Source of the DNA: Modestobacter altitudinis
GTDB taxonomy: Bacteria; Actinomycetota; Actinomycetes; Mycobacteriales; Geodermatophilaceae
Direction of reading: 5' to 3'
Assembly: GCF_005930475.1 (NCBI RefSeq)
Contig: NZ_SJEW01000023.1
Coordinates: forward strand, 1 to 64,000
Length of the DNA: 64,000 nucleotides
Part shown: positions 44,648 to 54,200 of the stretch, piece by piece
Numbering within the stretch: position 1 is the first letter of the stretch
Layout: the number at the start of each line of letters is the position of its first letter
The notes under the pieces: generated by a model
The model's database searches: none
Told to the model about the DNA's origin: nothing
What the model saw: the letters and a program-made list of their open reading frames with translations, nothing else
Translations under genes and position numbers: made by a program

Positions 44648-46144
44648 ATGCTGCTCGAACGCGCCGAGGCCGTGTCGGTCATCGATCCCGTCGCGGGTGC
44701 ACTCGGCACCGCGGGGTCGGCCGAACGGGCACGTCCGGCCAGCACGACGCGCGACCGCTGGGCCGGTCGGCACCGCCGCCGGCTGGTCGGCGCCGAGGTC
44801 GTCCTCGCGGCCGCCGCGGCGCTCATCGTGCTCGTCGCCCACGACGGCGTGGTCCCCCCGGCGGGCGGCCTCTTCTGGGCCAGCGTCTCCCTCGTCCTCG
44901 CCTGGCCGGTGCTCCTCGCCGTCACCGGGGCCTACGAGGAGCGCACCTTCGGCATCGGCAGCGACGAGTTCCACCGCATCGGCCGGGCCGGCCTGCTGCT
45001 GCTGGCCGGGATGGGCTTCCTCAGCTACGCCGCCGAGCTCGACCTCAGCCGCGGCCTCGTCGTCGTCGGCGTCCCGGCGCTGGCCCTGGCCACCGTCGTC
45101 GAGCGGTACGTCGCCCGCCACCTGCTGCACTGGCAGCGGCTGCAGGGCCGGTGCGTCAAGCGGGTCGTGGTCGTCGGCCGCGGTGGCGCCGTGCTCGAGC
45201 TGGTGGACCGGCTGGCCCGCACCTCGCACGCCGGGCTGCAGGTCGTCGCCGCCTGCGTGACGCCCGACGACCGGACCCGGGTGGCCCGCGCGGTCGACCT
45301 GCCGGTCTCCGGCCTGGACGACGTGGTCGCCACCGCGGCCCGGATGCAGGCCGACACCATCGCCGTGACCTCGGCCAGCGAGACCGCCGCGCAGTACCTG
45401 CGCGCGCTGTCCTGGCAGCTGGAGGGCACCGGCCTGGAGCTGCTCGTGGCGCCCGGCCTGGTCGAGGTCGCCGGCCCGCGGCTGCACATCCGGCCCTTCG
45501 ACGGCCTGCCGCTGCTGGCGGTCGAGCAGCCCCGGTTCGAGGGGTGGCGCCGGGTGGTCAAGACCGCGCTGGACCGTTCGGTCGCCTTCGGCGCGCTGGT
45601 GGTGCTCGCCCCGTTGTTCGGCGCCCTCGCGCTGGCGGTGCGGCTGTCGAGTCCCGGCGGCGTCTTCTACCGGCAGCAGCGGATCGGCCTCAACGGCGAG
45701 CCGTTCACCATGCTGAAGTTCCGCAGCATGGTCTCCGGTGCCGACCAGCAGGTCGCCGGGCTCTCCGACGGCAACGACGCCGACGGCCTGCTGTTCAAGA
45801 TGCGCTCCGACCCGCGGGTGACCCCGGTCGGTCGCTGGCTGCGCCGGCTGTCCCTGGACGAGCTCCCGCAGCTGGTCAACGTGCTCACCGGCACGATGTC
45901 CCTGGTGGGCCCGCGGCCTCCGCTGCCGCAGGAGGTGGCCCGCTACGACAGCTCGGTGAGCCGCCGGCTGCTGGTGAAGCCGGGGCTGACCGGCCTCTGG
46001 CAGATCTCCGGGCGCAGCGACCTCCCGTGGGAGGAGGCGGTCCGGCTGGACCTGCGGTACGTCGAGAACTGGTCGCTCGCCCTCGACCTGCAGATCCTCT
46101 GGAAGACCGCCCGGGCCGTCGCCACCGCCTCCGGGGCCTACTGA
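44648..46144 (+). CDS. Polyprenyl-phosphate sugar-1-phosphate transferase (WbaP/CpsE type)
   Basis: A 498-residue initiating transferase that puts the first sugar phosphate on undecaprenyl phosphate. Four to five membrane helices (about residues 40-160) precede a CoA-binding-like Rossmann domain (RVVVVGRGGAVLELVDR). The catalytic C-terminal sugar transferase domain (about 300-498) shows FYRQQRIGLNGEPFTMLKFRSM, RVTPVGRWLRRLSLDELPQL and GTMSLVGPRPPLPQEV. The sugar is likely glucose, galactose or similar; not deducible. ATG at 44648 after GGGGGG. First gene of the cluster. Confidence 0.92.
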   Translation: MLLERAEAVSVIDPVAGALGTAGSAERARPASTTRDRWAGRHRRRLVGAEVVLAAAAALIVLVAHDGVVPPAGGLFWASVSLVLAWPVLLAVTGAYEERTFGIGSDEFHRIGRAGLLLLAGMGFLSYAAELDLSRGLVVVGVPALALATVVERYVARHLLHWQRLQGRCVKRVVVVGRGGAVLELVDRLARTSHAGLQVVAACVTPDDRTRVARAVDLPVSGLDDVVATAARMQADTIAVTSASETAAQYLRALSWQLEGTGLELLVAPGLVEVAGPRLHIRPFDGLPLLAVEQPRFEGWRRVVKTALDRSVAFGALVVLAPLFGALALAVRLSSPGGVFYRQQRIGLNGEPFTMLKFRSMVSGADQQVAGLSDGNDADGLLFKMRSDPRVTPVGRWLRRLSLDELPQLVNVLTGTMSLVGPRPPLPQEVARYDSSVSRRLLVKPGLTGLWQISGRSDLPWEEAVRLDLRYVENWSLALDLQILWKTARAVATASGAY

Positions 46145-46326
46145 CCGGTGTCCTCCCTCTGAGTGACGAGGTGTGCTGCCTCGGTGACGATGCGGAGCCG
46201 CGGGGCCGATGGTCTCCCCAGCACACGCCGTGGCCCTGGCCTCGCCGTGCCGTCTCCCGCTCCGGGGGCCGGCCGGTCGACCAGACGCCGGGGACGGACA
46301 CACGGGGGAGAAACGGAGCAGCAGAC

Positions 46327-47640
46327 ATGTCACGGAACACGTCGGGGAGGCTGCGCATCGCGCTGGTCGGCACGCGGGGGGTCCCAGCGCGGTACGGCGG
46401 CTTCGAGACCGCGGTCGAGGAGGTCGGCCGCCGGCTGGTCGACGCCGGCCACGAGGTCGTCGTCTACTGCCGGACGGCAGGCGACCAGCCCCGCCCGGGG
46501 ACGCACCTGGGCATGCAGCTGGTGCACCTGCCCGCCATGCACCGCCGGTCGCTGGAGACGCTGAGCCACACCGGCCTGTCGGTGGCCCACCTGCTGGCCC
46601 ACCGCGTCGACGCCGCCATCGTCTTCAACGCGGCCAACGCGCCGTGGCTGCCGCTGCTGCGCGCGGCCCGCATCCCGGTCGCCACCCACGTCGACGGCCT
46701 GGAGTGGAAGCGCGCCAAGTGGGGCGGCGCCGGGAAGCGCTACTACCGGGTGGTCGAGGCGCTGTCGGTCCGCTGGTCCGACGCGCTCATCGCCGACGCC
46801 CAGGGCATCGCCGACTACTACCGCGACGAGTTCGCCGCCCCGACCGAGCAGATCGCCTACGGCGCGCCCAAGATCGCCGGGGGCGCCTCGGACGCGCTGG
46901 CCGGCGTCGGCCTCACCTCGCGCGGGTACCACCTCGTCGTCGCCCGCTTCGAGCCGGAGAACCACGTCCACGTCATCGTCGACGGCTACCGGCGCAGCGG
47001 GGCCACGCTGCCCCTGGTCGTGGTCGGCTCGGCGCCCTACGCCGACGAGTACACCCGGCAGGTGCACGAGCTGGCCGACGACCGGGTCCGCTTCCTCGGC
47101 GGTGTCTGGGACCAGGAGCTGCTCGACCAGCTCTACGCCCACTGCGCGACCTACCTGCACGGGCACTCCGTCGGCGGCACCAACCCCTCGCTGCTGCGGG
47201 CCATCGGGGCGGGAGCCGCGACGATCGCCTTCGACGTGGCGTTCAACCGCGAGGTCCTGCAGACCAGCGGCCGGTACTTCAGCACCCCCGACGACGTCGC
47301 CGTCGAGGTGACGGCGGCCGAGGCCGACCCCGCGGCGGTCCGCCGGGACGGCAACAGCGCTCGGGTGATGGCCGCCCGGTACGACTGGGACGACGTCGCC
47401 GCCCGGTACGAGGCGCTGTGCGCCCGGCTGGCGGCCAGGGACTTCCCGCGCACCCGGCCCAGCGGACGCCGCCGGGACCAGCTGCCGACCGCCCCGGACG
47501 CACCGACCGGGGCGGCCCCGGCACTGCCCGCGGCTCCCCGCCATCGGCTCGCCGGTCCCGCGCCGGCACCCCTGCGGATGGCGGTCGGGGCTGACGTGCT
47601 CCCGGTCGAGGCGCCGGCGGCCCGGGCGGCGCAGGCGTGA
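46327..47640 (+). CDS. GT4-type glycosyltransferase with DUF1972 (rhamnosyltransferase-like)
   Basis: A 437-residue GT-B enzyme. The N-terminus LRIALVGTRGVPARYGGFETAVEE is the DUF1972 signature found in rhamnosyl- and related transferases. HVDGLEWKRAKWGG and YLHGHSVGGTNPSLLRAIGAGA (donor site) follow. The last ~60 residues are a Pro/Ala-rich tail with no domain. It probably adds an early sugar to the lipid-linked unit. Its stop overlaps the next start (GTGA). The 180 bases after the previous gene show no feature. Confidence 0.88.
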   Translation: MSRNTSGRLRIALVGTRGVPARYGGFETAVEEVGRRLVDAGHEVVVYCRTAGDQPRPGTHLGMQLVHLPAMHRRSLETLSHTGLSVAHLLAHRVDAAIVFNAANAPWLPLLRAARIPVATHVDGLEWKRAKWGGAGKRYYRVVEALSVRWSDALIADAQGIADYYRDEFAAPTEQIAYGAPKIAGGASDALAGVGLTSRGYHLVVARFEPENHVHVIVDGYRRSGATLPLVVVGSAPYADEYTRQVHELADDRVRFLGGVWDQELLDQLYAHCATYLHGHSVGGTNPSLLRAIGAGAATIAFDVAFNREVLQTSGRYFSTPDDVAVEVTAAEADPAAVRRDGNSARVMAARYDWDDVAARYEALCARLAARDFPRTRPSGRRRDQLPTAPDAPTGAAPALPAAPRHRLAGPAPAPLRMAVGADVLPVEAPAARAAQA

Positions 47641-48401
47641 GCGCCGTCCTGGAGACCGTGCCCCGGCCGCGTCCGGCGGAGACCTTCGGGCAGACCCTGG
47701 CCCGGCTCGGGGGTGCCCAGAAGGGCGCCCTCGGCGCGCCTGCCTACTCCCGGTTCGTCAACCGCCGGATGGGCCGGTTCCTGGCGGCCGTGGCCTACCA
47801 CGCCGGCCTCACCCCGAACGCGGTCACCGGCATCAGCGCGGCGTTCTCCGCCACCGGCATCGTCCTGCTCGCGCTCGTCGCGCCGTCCAGGCCGATGGGC
47901 GTGGCGGTCGCCGCCTGCCTGGTCGTCGGTTACGCGCTGGACTCCGCGGACGGCCAGCTGGCGCGGCTGCGCGGCGGCGGCTCGCCGGCCGGTGAGTGGC
48001 TGGACCACATGGTCGACGCGGTGAAGGCCTCGAGCCTGCACCTCGCGGTGCTGATCGGGCTCTACCGCTTCGGCGACCTCGACTCCCGGGCCTGGCTGCT
48101 GGTGCCGCTGGGCTACTGCGTGGTCGACGCCGTCCTCTACTTCGCCACCATGCTCAACGACGCGCTCCGGGCCCAGCACGGGGTGCCCATCCGGTCCCAG
48201 CAGCGGGGGGAGCGGGCCGGCGTCCTCCGGTCGCTGCTCGTGCTGCCCACCGACTACGGCCTGCTGTGCTGCGTGTTCGTGCTCTTCGGTGCACCGGCGC
48301 TGTTCCTGCCGGTCTACACCGTCCTCCTCGTCGCGATGACGGCCTTCCTGGCCCTCGCGTCGGTCAAGTGGTTCCGCGAGATGGGCAGGTTGCCGCGATG
48401 A
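47637..48401 (+). CDS. CDP-alcohol phosphatidyltransferase family protein
   Basis: A 254-residue membrane enzyme. The family motif D-x2-D-G-x2-A-R-x8-G-x3-D-x3-D is complete in LDSADGQLARLRGGGSPAGE and WLDHMVD (about residues 100-125). These enzymes transfer an alcohol phosphate from a CDP-alcohol. In a glycopolymer cluster that also encodes a glycerol-3-phosphate-type cytidylyltransferase (60120), a likely job is adding glycerol phosphate or a related polyol phosphate to the polymer or its lipid (inference). Starts and ends in four-base overlaps with its neighbours. Confidence 0.85.
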   Translation: MSAVLETVPRPRPAETFGQTLARLGGAQKGALGAPAYSRFVNRRMGRFLAAVAYHAGLTPNAVTGISAAFSATGIVLLALVAPSRPMGVAVAACLVVGYALDSADGQLARLRGGGSPAGEWLDHMVDAVKASSLHLAVLIGLYRFGDLDSRAWLLVPLGYCVVDAVLYFATMLNDALRAQHGVPIRSQQRGERAGVLRSLLVLPTDYGLLCCVFVLFGAPALFLPVYTVLLVAMTAFLALASVKWFREMGRLPR

Positions 48402-49072
48402 ACGTCCCCTCCGACACCCCGGCGGCGCGCCCGTCACGGCGATGGGCGGCGCTGGCCGCCGTCCTGGCGGTCGTGGCCGCTGCGCTGGTCGTCCTCGCGC
48501 TCACCACCGGCGGGTCCGGCGACGACCCGGCCGGTGCCGCGGCGTCCTCCGGCTCGGCGACGGCGACGGCGACCCCCGCGGCGCCCTCCGCCGCACCGGC
48601 GCCGGTGGCGCTGGCCCCCGCTGCCGACACCCCCGAGCCGACCGGCCCGACCACCGACGCCGACGAGCCGCCGGTCAGCCTCGACCCGGTGCCCCTCGAC
48701 CAGCCGGCCGCGGTCGGCAACGGCGTCACCGCCGAGGTGGTCTCGCTGGACGCCGTCGACGCCACCGGTGTGGGCCCGGGCAACGTGACCGGCCCGGCGC
48801 TTCGGGTCACCGTCGCGCTGACCAACGGCACGGCCGACGAGCTGTCCCTCGGCGGCGTCGCGGTCGACCTGGCCGCCGGGCCCGAGCTGGTGCCTGCCTC
48901 GCCGGTCAACGACCCCGCGGCGGCCCCCTTCAGCGGCACCGTCCCGGCCGGCGGGACGGCGCGGGGCGTCTACGTCTTCAGCATCGCCGCCGCCGACCGC
49001 GCCGACCTGACGCTCTCGGTCGGGTACGAGGCGGGTGCACCGATCCTCGTCTTCACCGGCGCAGCGTCGTGA
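48398..49072 (+). CDS. Hypothetical exported protein, DUF4352-like fold possible
   Basis: A 224-residue protein with a membrane anchor (ALAAVLAVVAAALVVLALTT, about 17-36), a long Ala/Ser/Thr/Pro linker, and an extracytoplasmic beta-rich domain (VGNGVTAEVVSLDAVDATG; PALRVTVALTNGTADELSLGG; GTARGVYVFSI). The pattern of ligand-free beta strands resembles DUF4352-type domains, but I am not sure. Overlaps both neighbours by four bases, so it belongs to the operon. Function unknown. Confidence 0.75.
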   Translation: MNVPSDTPAARPSRRWAALAAVLAVVAAALVVLALTTGGSGDDPAGAAASSGSATATATPAAPSAAPAPVALAPAADTPEPTGPTTDADEPPVSLDPVPLDQPAAVGNGVTAEVVSLDAVDATGVGPGNVTGPALRVTVALTNGTADELSLGGVAVDLAAGPELVPASPVNDPAAAPFSGTVPAGGTARGVYVFSIAAADRADLTLSVGYEAGAPILVFTGAAS

Positions 49073-50295
49073 CCGCGCCGGGATCGCGCCCCCGCGTCCT
49101 GGTGGTCCACCCCGGCGCCGAGCTCTACGGCGCCGACCGGGTGCTGGCCGAGTCGGCGTCGGCGCTGGCCACCCGGTTCGACGTCACCGTCGCGCTGCCC
49201 GGTCCCGGGCCGCTGGTCGCCGAGCTGGAGGCCCGCGGGCTGCGGGTCGTGCTGTGCCGGATGCCGGTGCTGCGCAACTCCGCGCTCCGCCCCCGGGGCG
49301 CAGTGCGGCTGCTGGCCGACACGGTGCTCGGCGCGCTGCCCGCACTGCGCCTGCTGCGCTCGGCCGGCCAGGCCGGGGTCTACGTCAACACGCTCACGCT
49401 GCCCTCCTGGCCGCTGCTCGCCCGGCTGGCCGGACGGCGTTCGGTCTGCCACGTCCACGAGGCCGAGCAGTCCGCGCCGCGGCTGCTGCGGATCGGCATG
49501 GCCGTCTGCCCGGCGCTGGCCGACCGCGTGGTCGCCAACAGCCGGTTCTGCCTGGACGTGCTCACCGAGACGGCCCCGTGGCTGCGCCGCCGCGCGACCG
49601 TCGTCCACAACGCCGTCTCCGCACCCGCCGAGGTCCAGCCGCCCCGCGCGGCGCTGGACGGGCCCGTGCGGCTGCTGTTCGTCGGCCGGCTGTCCCCGCG
49701 CAAGGGACCGCAGGTGGCCGTGGCCACGCTGCAGGAGCTGCTGGCCCGGGGCGTCGACGCCCGGCTGCAGCTGCTCGGTTCGGTGTTCGAGGGCTACGAG
49801 TGGTTCGAGACCGAGCTGCGCGCCACGGTGGCCGCCGCCGGGCTCGATGACCGGGTCGAGTTCCTCGGCTTCCGGTCCGACGTCTGGCCGGTGCTGGCCG
49901 GCAGCGACGTCGTGCTCGTGCCGTCGGTGATGGAGGAGTCCTTCGGGCTCACCGCCGTCGAGGCCGTGCTCGCCGCCCGGCCGCTCGTGGTGAGCGACAG
50001 CAGCGGCCTGCGGGAGGCCGCCGCGGGCTACGCCGGCGCCCAGTCCGTCACCCCGGGCGACCCCGCGCTGTGGGCGGACGCCGTCCAGCGCGTCGTCACC
50101 GGCTGGACCGCCGCCCGGGCGGTCGCCGCCGACGACGCCGCCGAGGCCCGCCGCCGGCACGCGCCGCAGCGCTACGCCGAGCAGCTGGTGGCCGTCCTGG
50201 ACACGCTCGCCGGTGTGCACCCGACCGCTCCTGCCGTCCCGGCACCTCGCCGTCCGGTCGAGGCTCCGGCCACGGTGTCCAGAGCGGCCCGATGA
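49069..50295 (+). CDS. Glycosyltransferase family 4 protein
   Basis: A 408-residue GT-B transferase. VLVVHPGAELYGADRVLAES is the N-terminal acceptor domain start; RLLFVGRLSPRKGPQVAV and LVPSVMEESFGLTAVEAVLAARPLVVSD (E-x7-E type donor site) are typical of GT4. It adds a sugar from a nucleotide donor to the growing repeat unit. GTG start overlaps the previous stop, and its own stop overlaps the next ATG. Confidence 0.9.
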   Translation: MTAPGSRPRVLVVHPGAELYGADRVLAESASALATRFDVTVALPGPGPLVAELEARGLRVVLCRMPVLRNSALRPRGAVRLLADTVLGALPALRLLRSAGQAGVYVNTLTLPSWPLLARLAGRRSVCHVHEAEQSAPRLLRIGMAVCPALADRVVANSRFCLDVLTETAPWLRRRATVVHNAVSAPAEVQPPRAALDGPVRLLFVGRLSPRKGPQVAVATLQELLARGVDARLQLLGSVFEGYEWFETELRATVAAAGLDDRVEFLGFRSDVWPVLAGSDVVLVPSVMEESFGLTAVEAVLAARPLVVSDSSGLREAAAGYAGAQSVTPGDPALWADAVQRVVTGWTAARAVAADDAAEARRRHAPQRYAEQLVAVLDTLAGVHPTAPAVPAPRRPVEAPATVSRAAR

Positions 50296-51026
50296 GCACG
50301 CCCACCACCGCCGCCCGGACGCCGCTGCACGTCCGGCCGGTGCTGATGTACCACTCGATCAGTGCGTCCACCGCACCCGATCCGCACCGGCTGCGGGTGC
50401 ACCCGGACCGGCTGGACCGGCACCTGCGGTGGCTGCGCCGGCTGGGCCTGCGGGGCGTCGGGCTCACCGAGTTGCTCCGCGCGCAGGAGCGCGGGGAGGC
50501 CGGCCGGCTGGTCGCGCTGACCTTCGACGACGGGTACACCGACTTCCTCGAGCACGCGGTGCCGGTGCTCGAGCGGCACGGCATGACCGCCACCCTCTAC
50601 GTCGTCGCCGGCCGCATGGACGGGGCCAACGAGTGGGACTCCGGGCCGCGGCTGCCGATCATGGGCCCGGACCAGGTGCGGGCGGTCGCCGCTGCCGGGC
50701 ACGAGGTGGGCAGCCACACGATGACCCACGCCCGGCTCGCCGGCGCGGACCCGGCCACGCTGACCGCCGAGGTCGCGGGCAGCCGGCGGGTGCTGCAGGA
50801 CGTGCTCCAGGCAGAGGTGGCCGGCTTCTGCTACCCCTACGGCGCCTTCGACACCGCAGCCGCCGACGCGGTGCAGGCCGCCGGGTACGACAACGGTTGC
50901 GTCATCGGCGACTACTCCCCGGGCGACCGGTTCACCGTGCCCCGGTGCTACGTCAGCCCGCAGGACACCGCCGCGCACCTGGTCGCCCGCATGTCCCGCC
51001 ACCAGCTGCTCCAGCGCGGTCGCTGA
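50292..51026 (+). CDS. Polysaccharide deacetylase (NodB/CE4 family)
   Basis: A 244-residue CE4 enzyme. VLMYHSI, LVALTFDDGYTDFLEHAVPV (metal Asp-Asp) and EVGSHTMTHARLAG (His-x3-His) give the metal centre; CYPYGAFD is the third conserved motif. It removes N-acetyl groups from polysaccharide or peptidoglycan sugars. No signal peptide is visible, so it may act inside or be exported by another route. Last gene of the first operon. Confidence 0.92.
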   Translation: MSTPTTAARTPLHVRPVLMYHSISASTAPDPHRLRVHPDRLDRHLRWLRRLGLRGVGLTELLRAQERGEAGRLVALTFDDGYTDFLEHAVPVLERHGMTATLYVVAGRMDGANEWDSGPRLPIMGPDQVRAVAAAGHEVGSHTMTHARLAGADPATLTAEVAGSRRVLQDVLQAEVAGFCYPYGAFDTAAADAVQAAGYDNGCVIGDYSPGDRFTVPRCYVSPQDTAAHLVARMSRHQLLQRGR

Positions 51027-51039
51027 CCTGGTCGCCCAC

Positions 51040-51069
51040 GGCCCGCTCACCCCTCGGGAGGAGCGGGCC
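51040..51069 (+). terminator. Hairpin after the deacetylase gene
   Basis: GGCCCGCTC (51040-51048) pairs with GAGCGGGCC (51061-51069). It closes the five-gene overlapping run from 46327. Confidence 0.7.
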
Positions 51070-51107
51070 CGGCGCGTGTCCCGACGGCGTCTGCAGGCGG
51101 CCCGTAG

Positions 51108-51218
51108 GGGTGACGTTCGGTTACTCCGACCGGGTGACGGTCGGCGCTGAGCTGCGGTTTCGTACCGCATCGGGTGACGCGTTCACCCTGGTCGGGTACG
51201 GACAGTCACGCTTAGTGT
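51108..51218 (+). promoter_or_regulatory. GGGTGA-type motif cluster and -10 box before the large surface protein (site 2)
   Basis: GGGTGACG occurs at 51108, 51132 and 51172. The third copy is in CCGCATCGGGTGA (51165-51177), one base from the cluster 13-mer, and forms GGGTGA-N5-TCACCC (51172-51188), a 6-5-6 dyad. TAGTGT at 51213-51218 is a plausible -10, with 35 bases between it and the motif. The context CGCTTAG around the -10 is repeated before the cytidylyltransferase gene. Confidence 0.55.
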
Positions 51219-51275
51219 TCATCGACTGCGCTGGCCCCGACCGGGTGCCAGGGGGGACGACGAACGGACACGAGC

Positions 51276-54200
51276 ATGAGGGCAAGGACGGCGACCATCG
51301 CCGCACGGACCACCGCGGGTGTGGTGGGACTGGCGCTGGCGATCGGCGTGCTGGGCGCAGCGGCACCGGCGGCACGCGCCGACTCCGCGCCGGTGGACCC
51401 CACCAGCAGCGCGACCCCGAGCACGGTCACCGCGGACGCGCTGCCCACCGTGCAGATCAACGGTGTGGCCTGGGCCCAGGTCGTGGTGGGCAACACCGTC
51501 TACGTCGCCGGCAAGTTCACCTCCGCCCGGCCGGCCGGCGCCGCCGCCGGGACGCAGGAGACCGTCCGCAACAACATGCTCGCGTACGACGTCCGCACCG
51601 GTGCGCTGATCACCTCCTTCGCGCCGGACCTGAACGCCCAGGCGCTGGCCGTCGCGGCCTCGCCCGACGGCAGCCGGGTCTACGTGGCCGGGGACTTCAC
51701 CACGGCCAACGGCCAGACCCGCAAGCGCGTCGCGGCCTACGACACCGCCACCGGCCAGCTCGTCGCCGACTTCAAGCCGAGCGTGACCGGCCAGGTCCGG
51801 GCGCTCGCGGTCACCGGTTCCGCGGTCTACCTGGGCGGCAGCATCAGCGCCGTCGGCTCGACCAGCCGCACGTCGCTGGCTGCCGTCTCGCCGTCCGGTG
51901 CCCTGCTCCCGTGGGCGCCGGTCGCCGGCGCCGCAGCGACCGGCGGCAGCAATGAGGTCCTCGCCCTGGTGGCCACCAACGGCGGCGCGCAGGTCGTGGC
52001 CTCGGGCCGGTTCGCCAGCCTCAACGGCGTCGCGGCCACCGGTGTCGGCGCGCTGGACGCGGCCAGCGGCGCGACGAGGCCGTTCGCGGTCAACAAGATC
52101 GTCACCAACCAGGGGACGAACTCCGCCATCTGGAACCTGTCCACCGACGGGACGACGGTCTTCGGCAGCGGCTACGACTACTCCGGTCCGGGCAACCTCG
52201 AAGGGACCTTCGCCGCGAAGGCCGACGGCGGCTCGCTCGTCTCGGTGGCCTACTGCCGCGGCGACAACTACTCCAGCTACGCCACCGGTGGCGTGGTCTA
52301 CATCGCCTCCCACATGCACGACTGCTCCTACGTCGGTGGCTACGCCGACATCGGGCAGTACAAGCGGGCGACCGCCTTCACCGTGGCCGCCACCCGCACG
52401 GTCACCGGGAACACCTTCCGGAACACCAACTGGAAGGGCCAGCCCGCCAGCTCGCTGCTCGACTGGTTCCCGACCATCCCGGCCGGCACCTACACCGGGC
52501 AGAACCAGGGCTCCTGGAGCGTCGCCGGCAACGGCCAGTACGTCGTCTACGGCGGCGAGTTCCCCTCGGTGAACGGCGCCAAGCAGCAGGGCCTGGTCCG
52601 CTTCGCCACCACCGCGATCGCCCCGAACAAGATCGGCCCGGACGCCGCGCTGCTCAAGCCCACGGCGACCGCCGTCGGTGCCGGCGCGGTGCGGGTCGCC
52701 TGGACGGCCACCGCCGACCAGGACAACGAGAACCTGACCTACCGCGTCTACCGCGACGGTGCGACCACCCCGTTCTACGAGACCACGCAGGCCTCCACCT
52801 GGTGGAACACCCCGGCCATGGCGGTCGGTGACACCGGCCTGTCCGCCGGCACGCACACCTACCGGCTGACGGTCACCGACCCGACCGGGAACGTCGCCAA
52901 GCCCGCGGTGGTCTCCGTCGCCCTCGCCACCGGCGGTGCGGCCCGGCCCTACGCCGACGTCGTCCGGGCCGACGGCGCGACCGACCTCTGGTCGCTGGGG
53001 GAGACCTCGGGCACGACCGCCTTCGACCTCGAGGGCCCGACCGACATGACCACCGGCACCGCGGTCACCCGCGGCGCCGCCGGCGCCCTGACCGGTGACG
53101 CCGACACCGCCTACACCCTGTCCAACAGCACGTCGTCCTTCGCGTCGACGCGCACCGCGGTGCCCGGCCCGCAGACCTTCTCGGTCGAGGCCTGGTTCAA
53201 GACGACCTCCACGACCGGCGGCCGCATCCTCGGCTTCGGCAGCGCCTCGACCGGGTCGAGCGGCTCCTACGACCGGATGGCGTACCTGGACGGCAACGGC
53301 CGGGTGGTCTTCGGCGTCTACGACGGCACGACGAAGACCGTCACCAGCCCCACCGCCTACAACGACGGCCGCTGGCACCAGGTCACCGGCACGCTGAGCT
53401 CCAGCGGTCTGGTCCTGTACGTCGACGGCAAGCAGGTCGCCGCCCGCACCGACGCCGTCTCCGCCGAGGCGTTCACCGGCTACTGGCGGATCGGGTACGA
53501 CAACGTCTGGGCCGGGTCCACCACCTTCACCGGCTCGATCGACGAGGTCGCTGTCTACCCGACCGCGCTGACCGCGGCCCAGGTCGCCAGCCACGTCGCC
53601 GTCGCCACCACGGGCTCCGCCCGCAACCAGGCGCCGAACGCTGCGTTCACCTCGACCGCGACCTTCCTCGACGCCGGCTTCGACGCCCGCGGCTCCAGCG
53701 ACACCGACGGCACCGTCGCCGGCTACGCCTGGGACTTCGGCGACGGCGCCACCGGCACCGGCCCGACCGCGACGCACGGCTACCGGACCGCCGGCACCTT
53801 CGCGGTGACGCTCACCGTGACCGACGACGACGGCGCCACGGCGAGGAAGACCGCGTCGGTCACGGTCGTCGCACCGCCGGCCAACGTCGCGCCGACCGCC
53901 GCCTTCACCGCGGTGTCCGGCGGCGCCACCGGGTCGTTCGACGCCACGGCATCCGCCGACACCGACGGCACGATCACCGGGTACCGCTGGGCCTTCGGCG
54001 ACGGAGCCACCGGCACCGGGGTCACCGCGTCGCACGACTACGCCCAGGACGGCACCTACCCCGTCACCCTGACGGTCACCGACGACGACGGCGCGACCAC
54101 CAGCACCACGCAGCAGGTCACCATCGTGGCCACCGTGCTGGCGGCCGACCGCTTCGGTCGGACGGTGACCGGCGGGCTGGGCACGGCCGACACCGGCGGT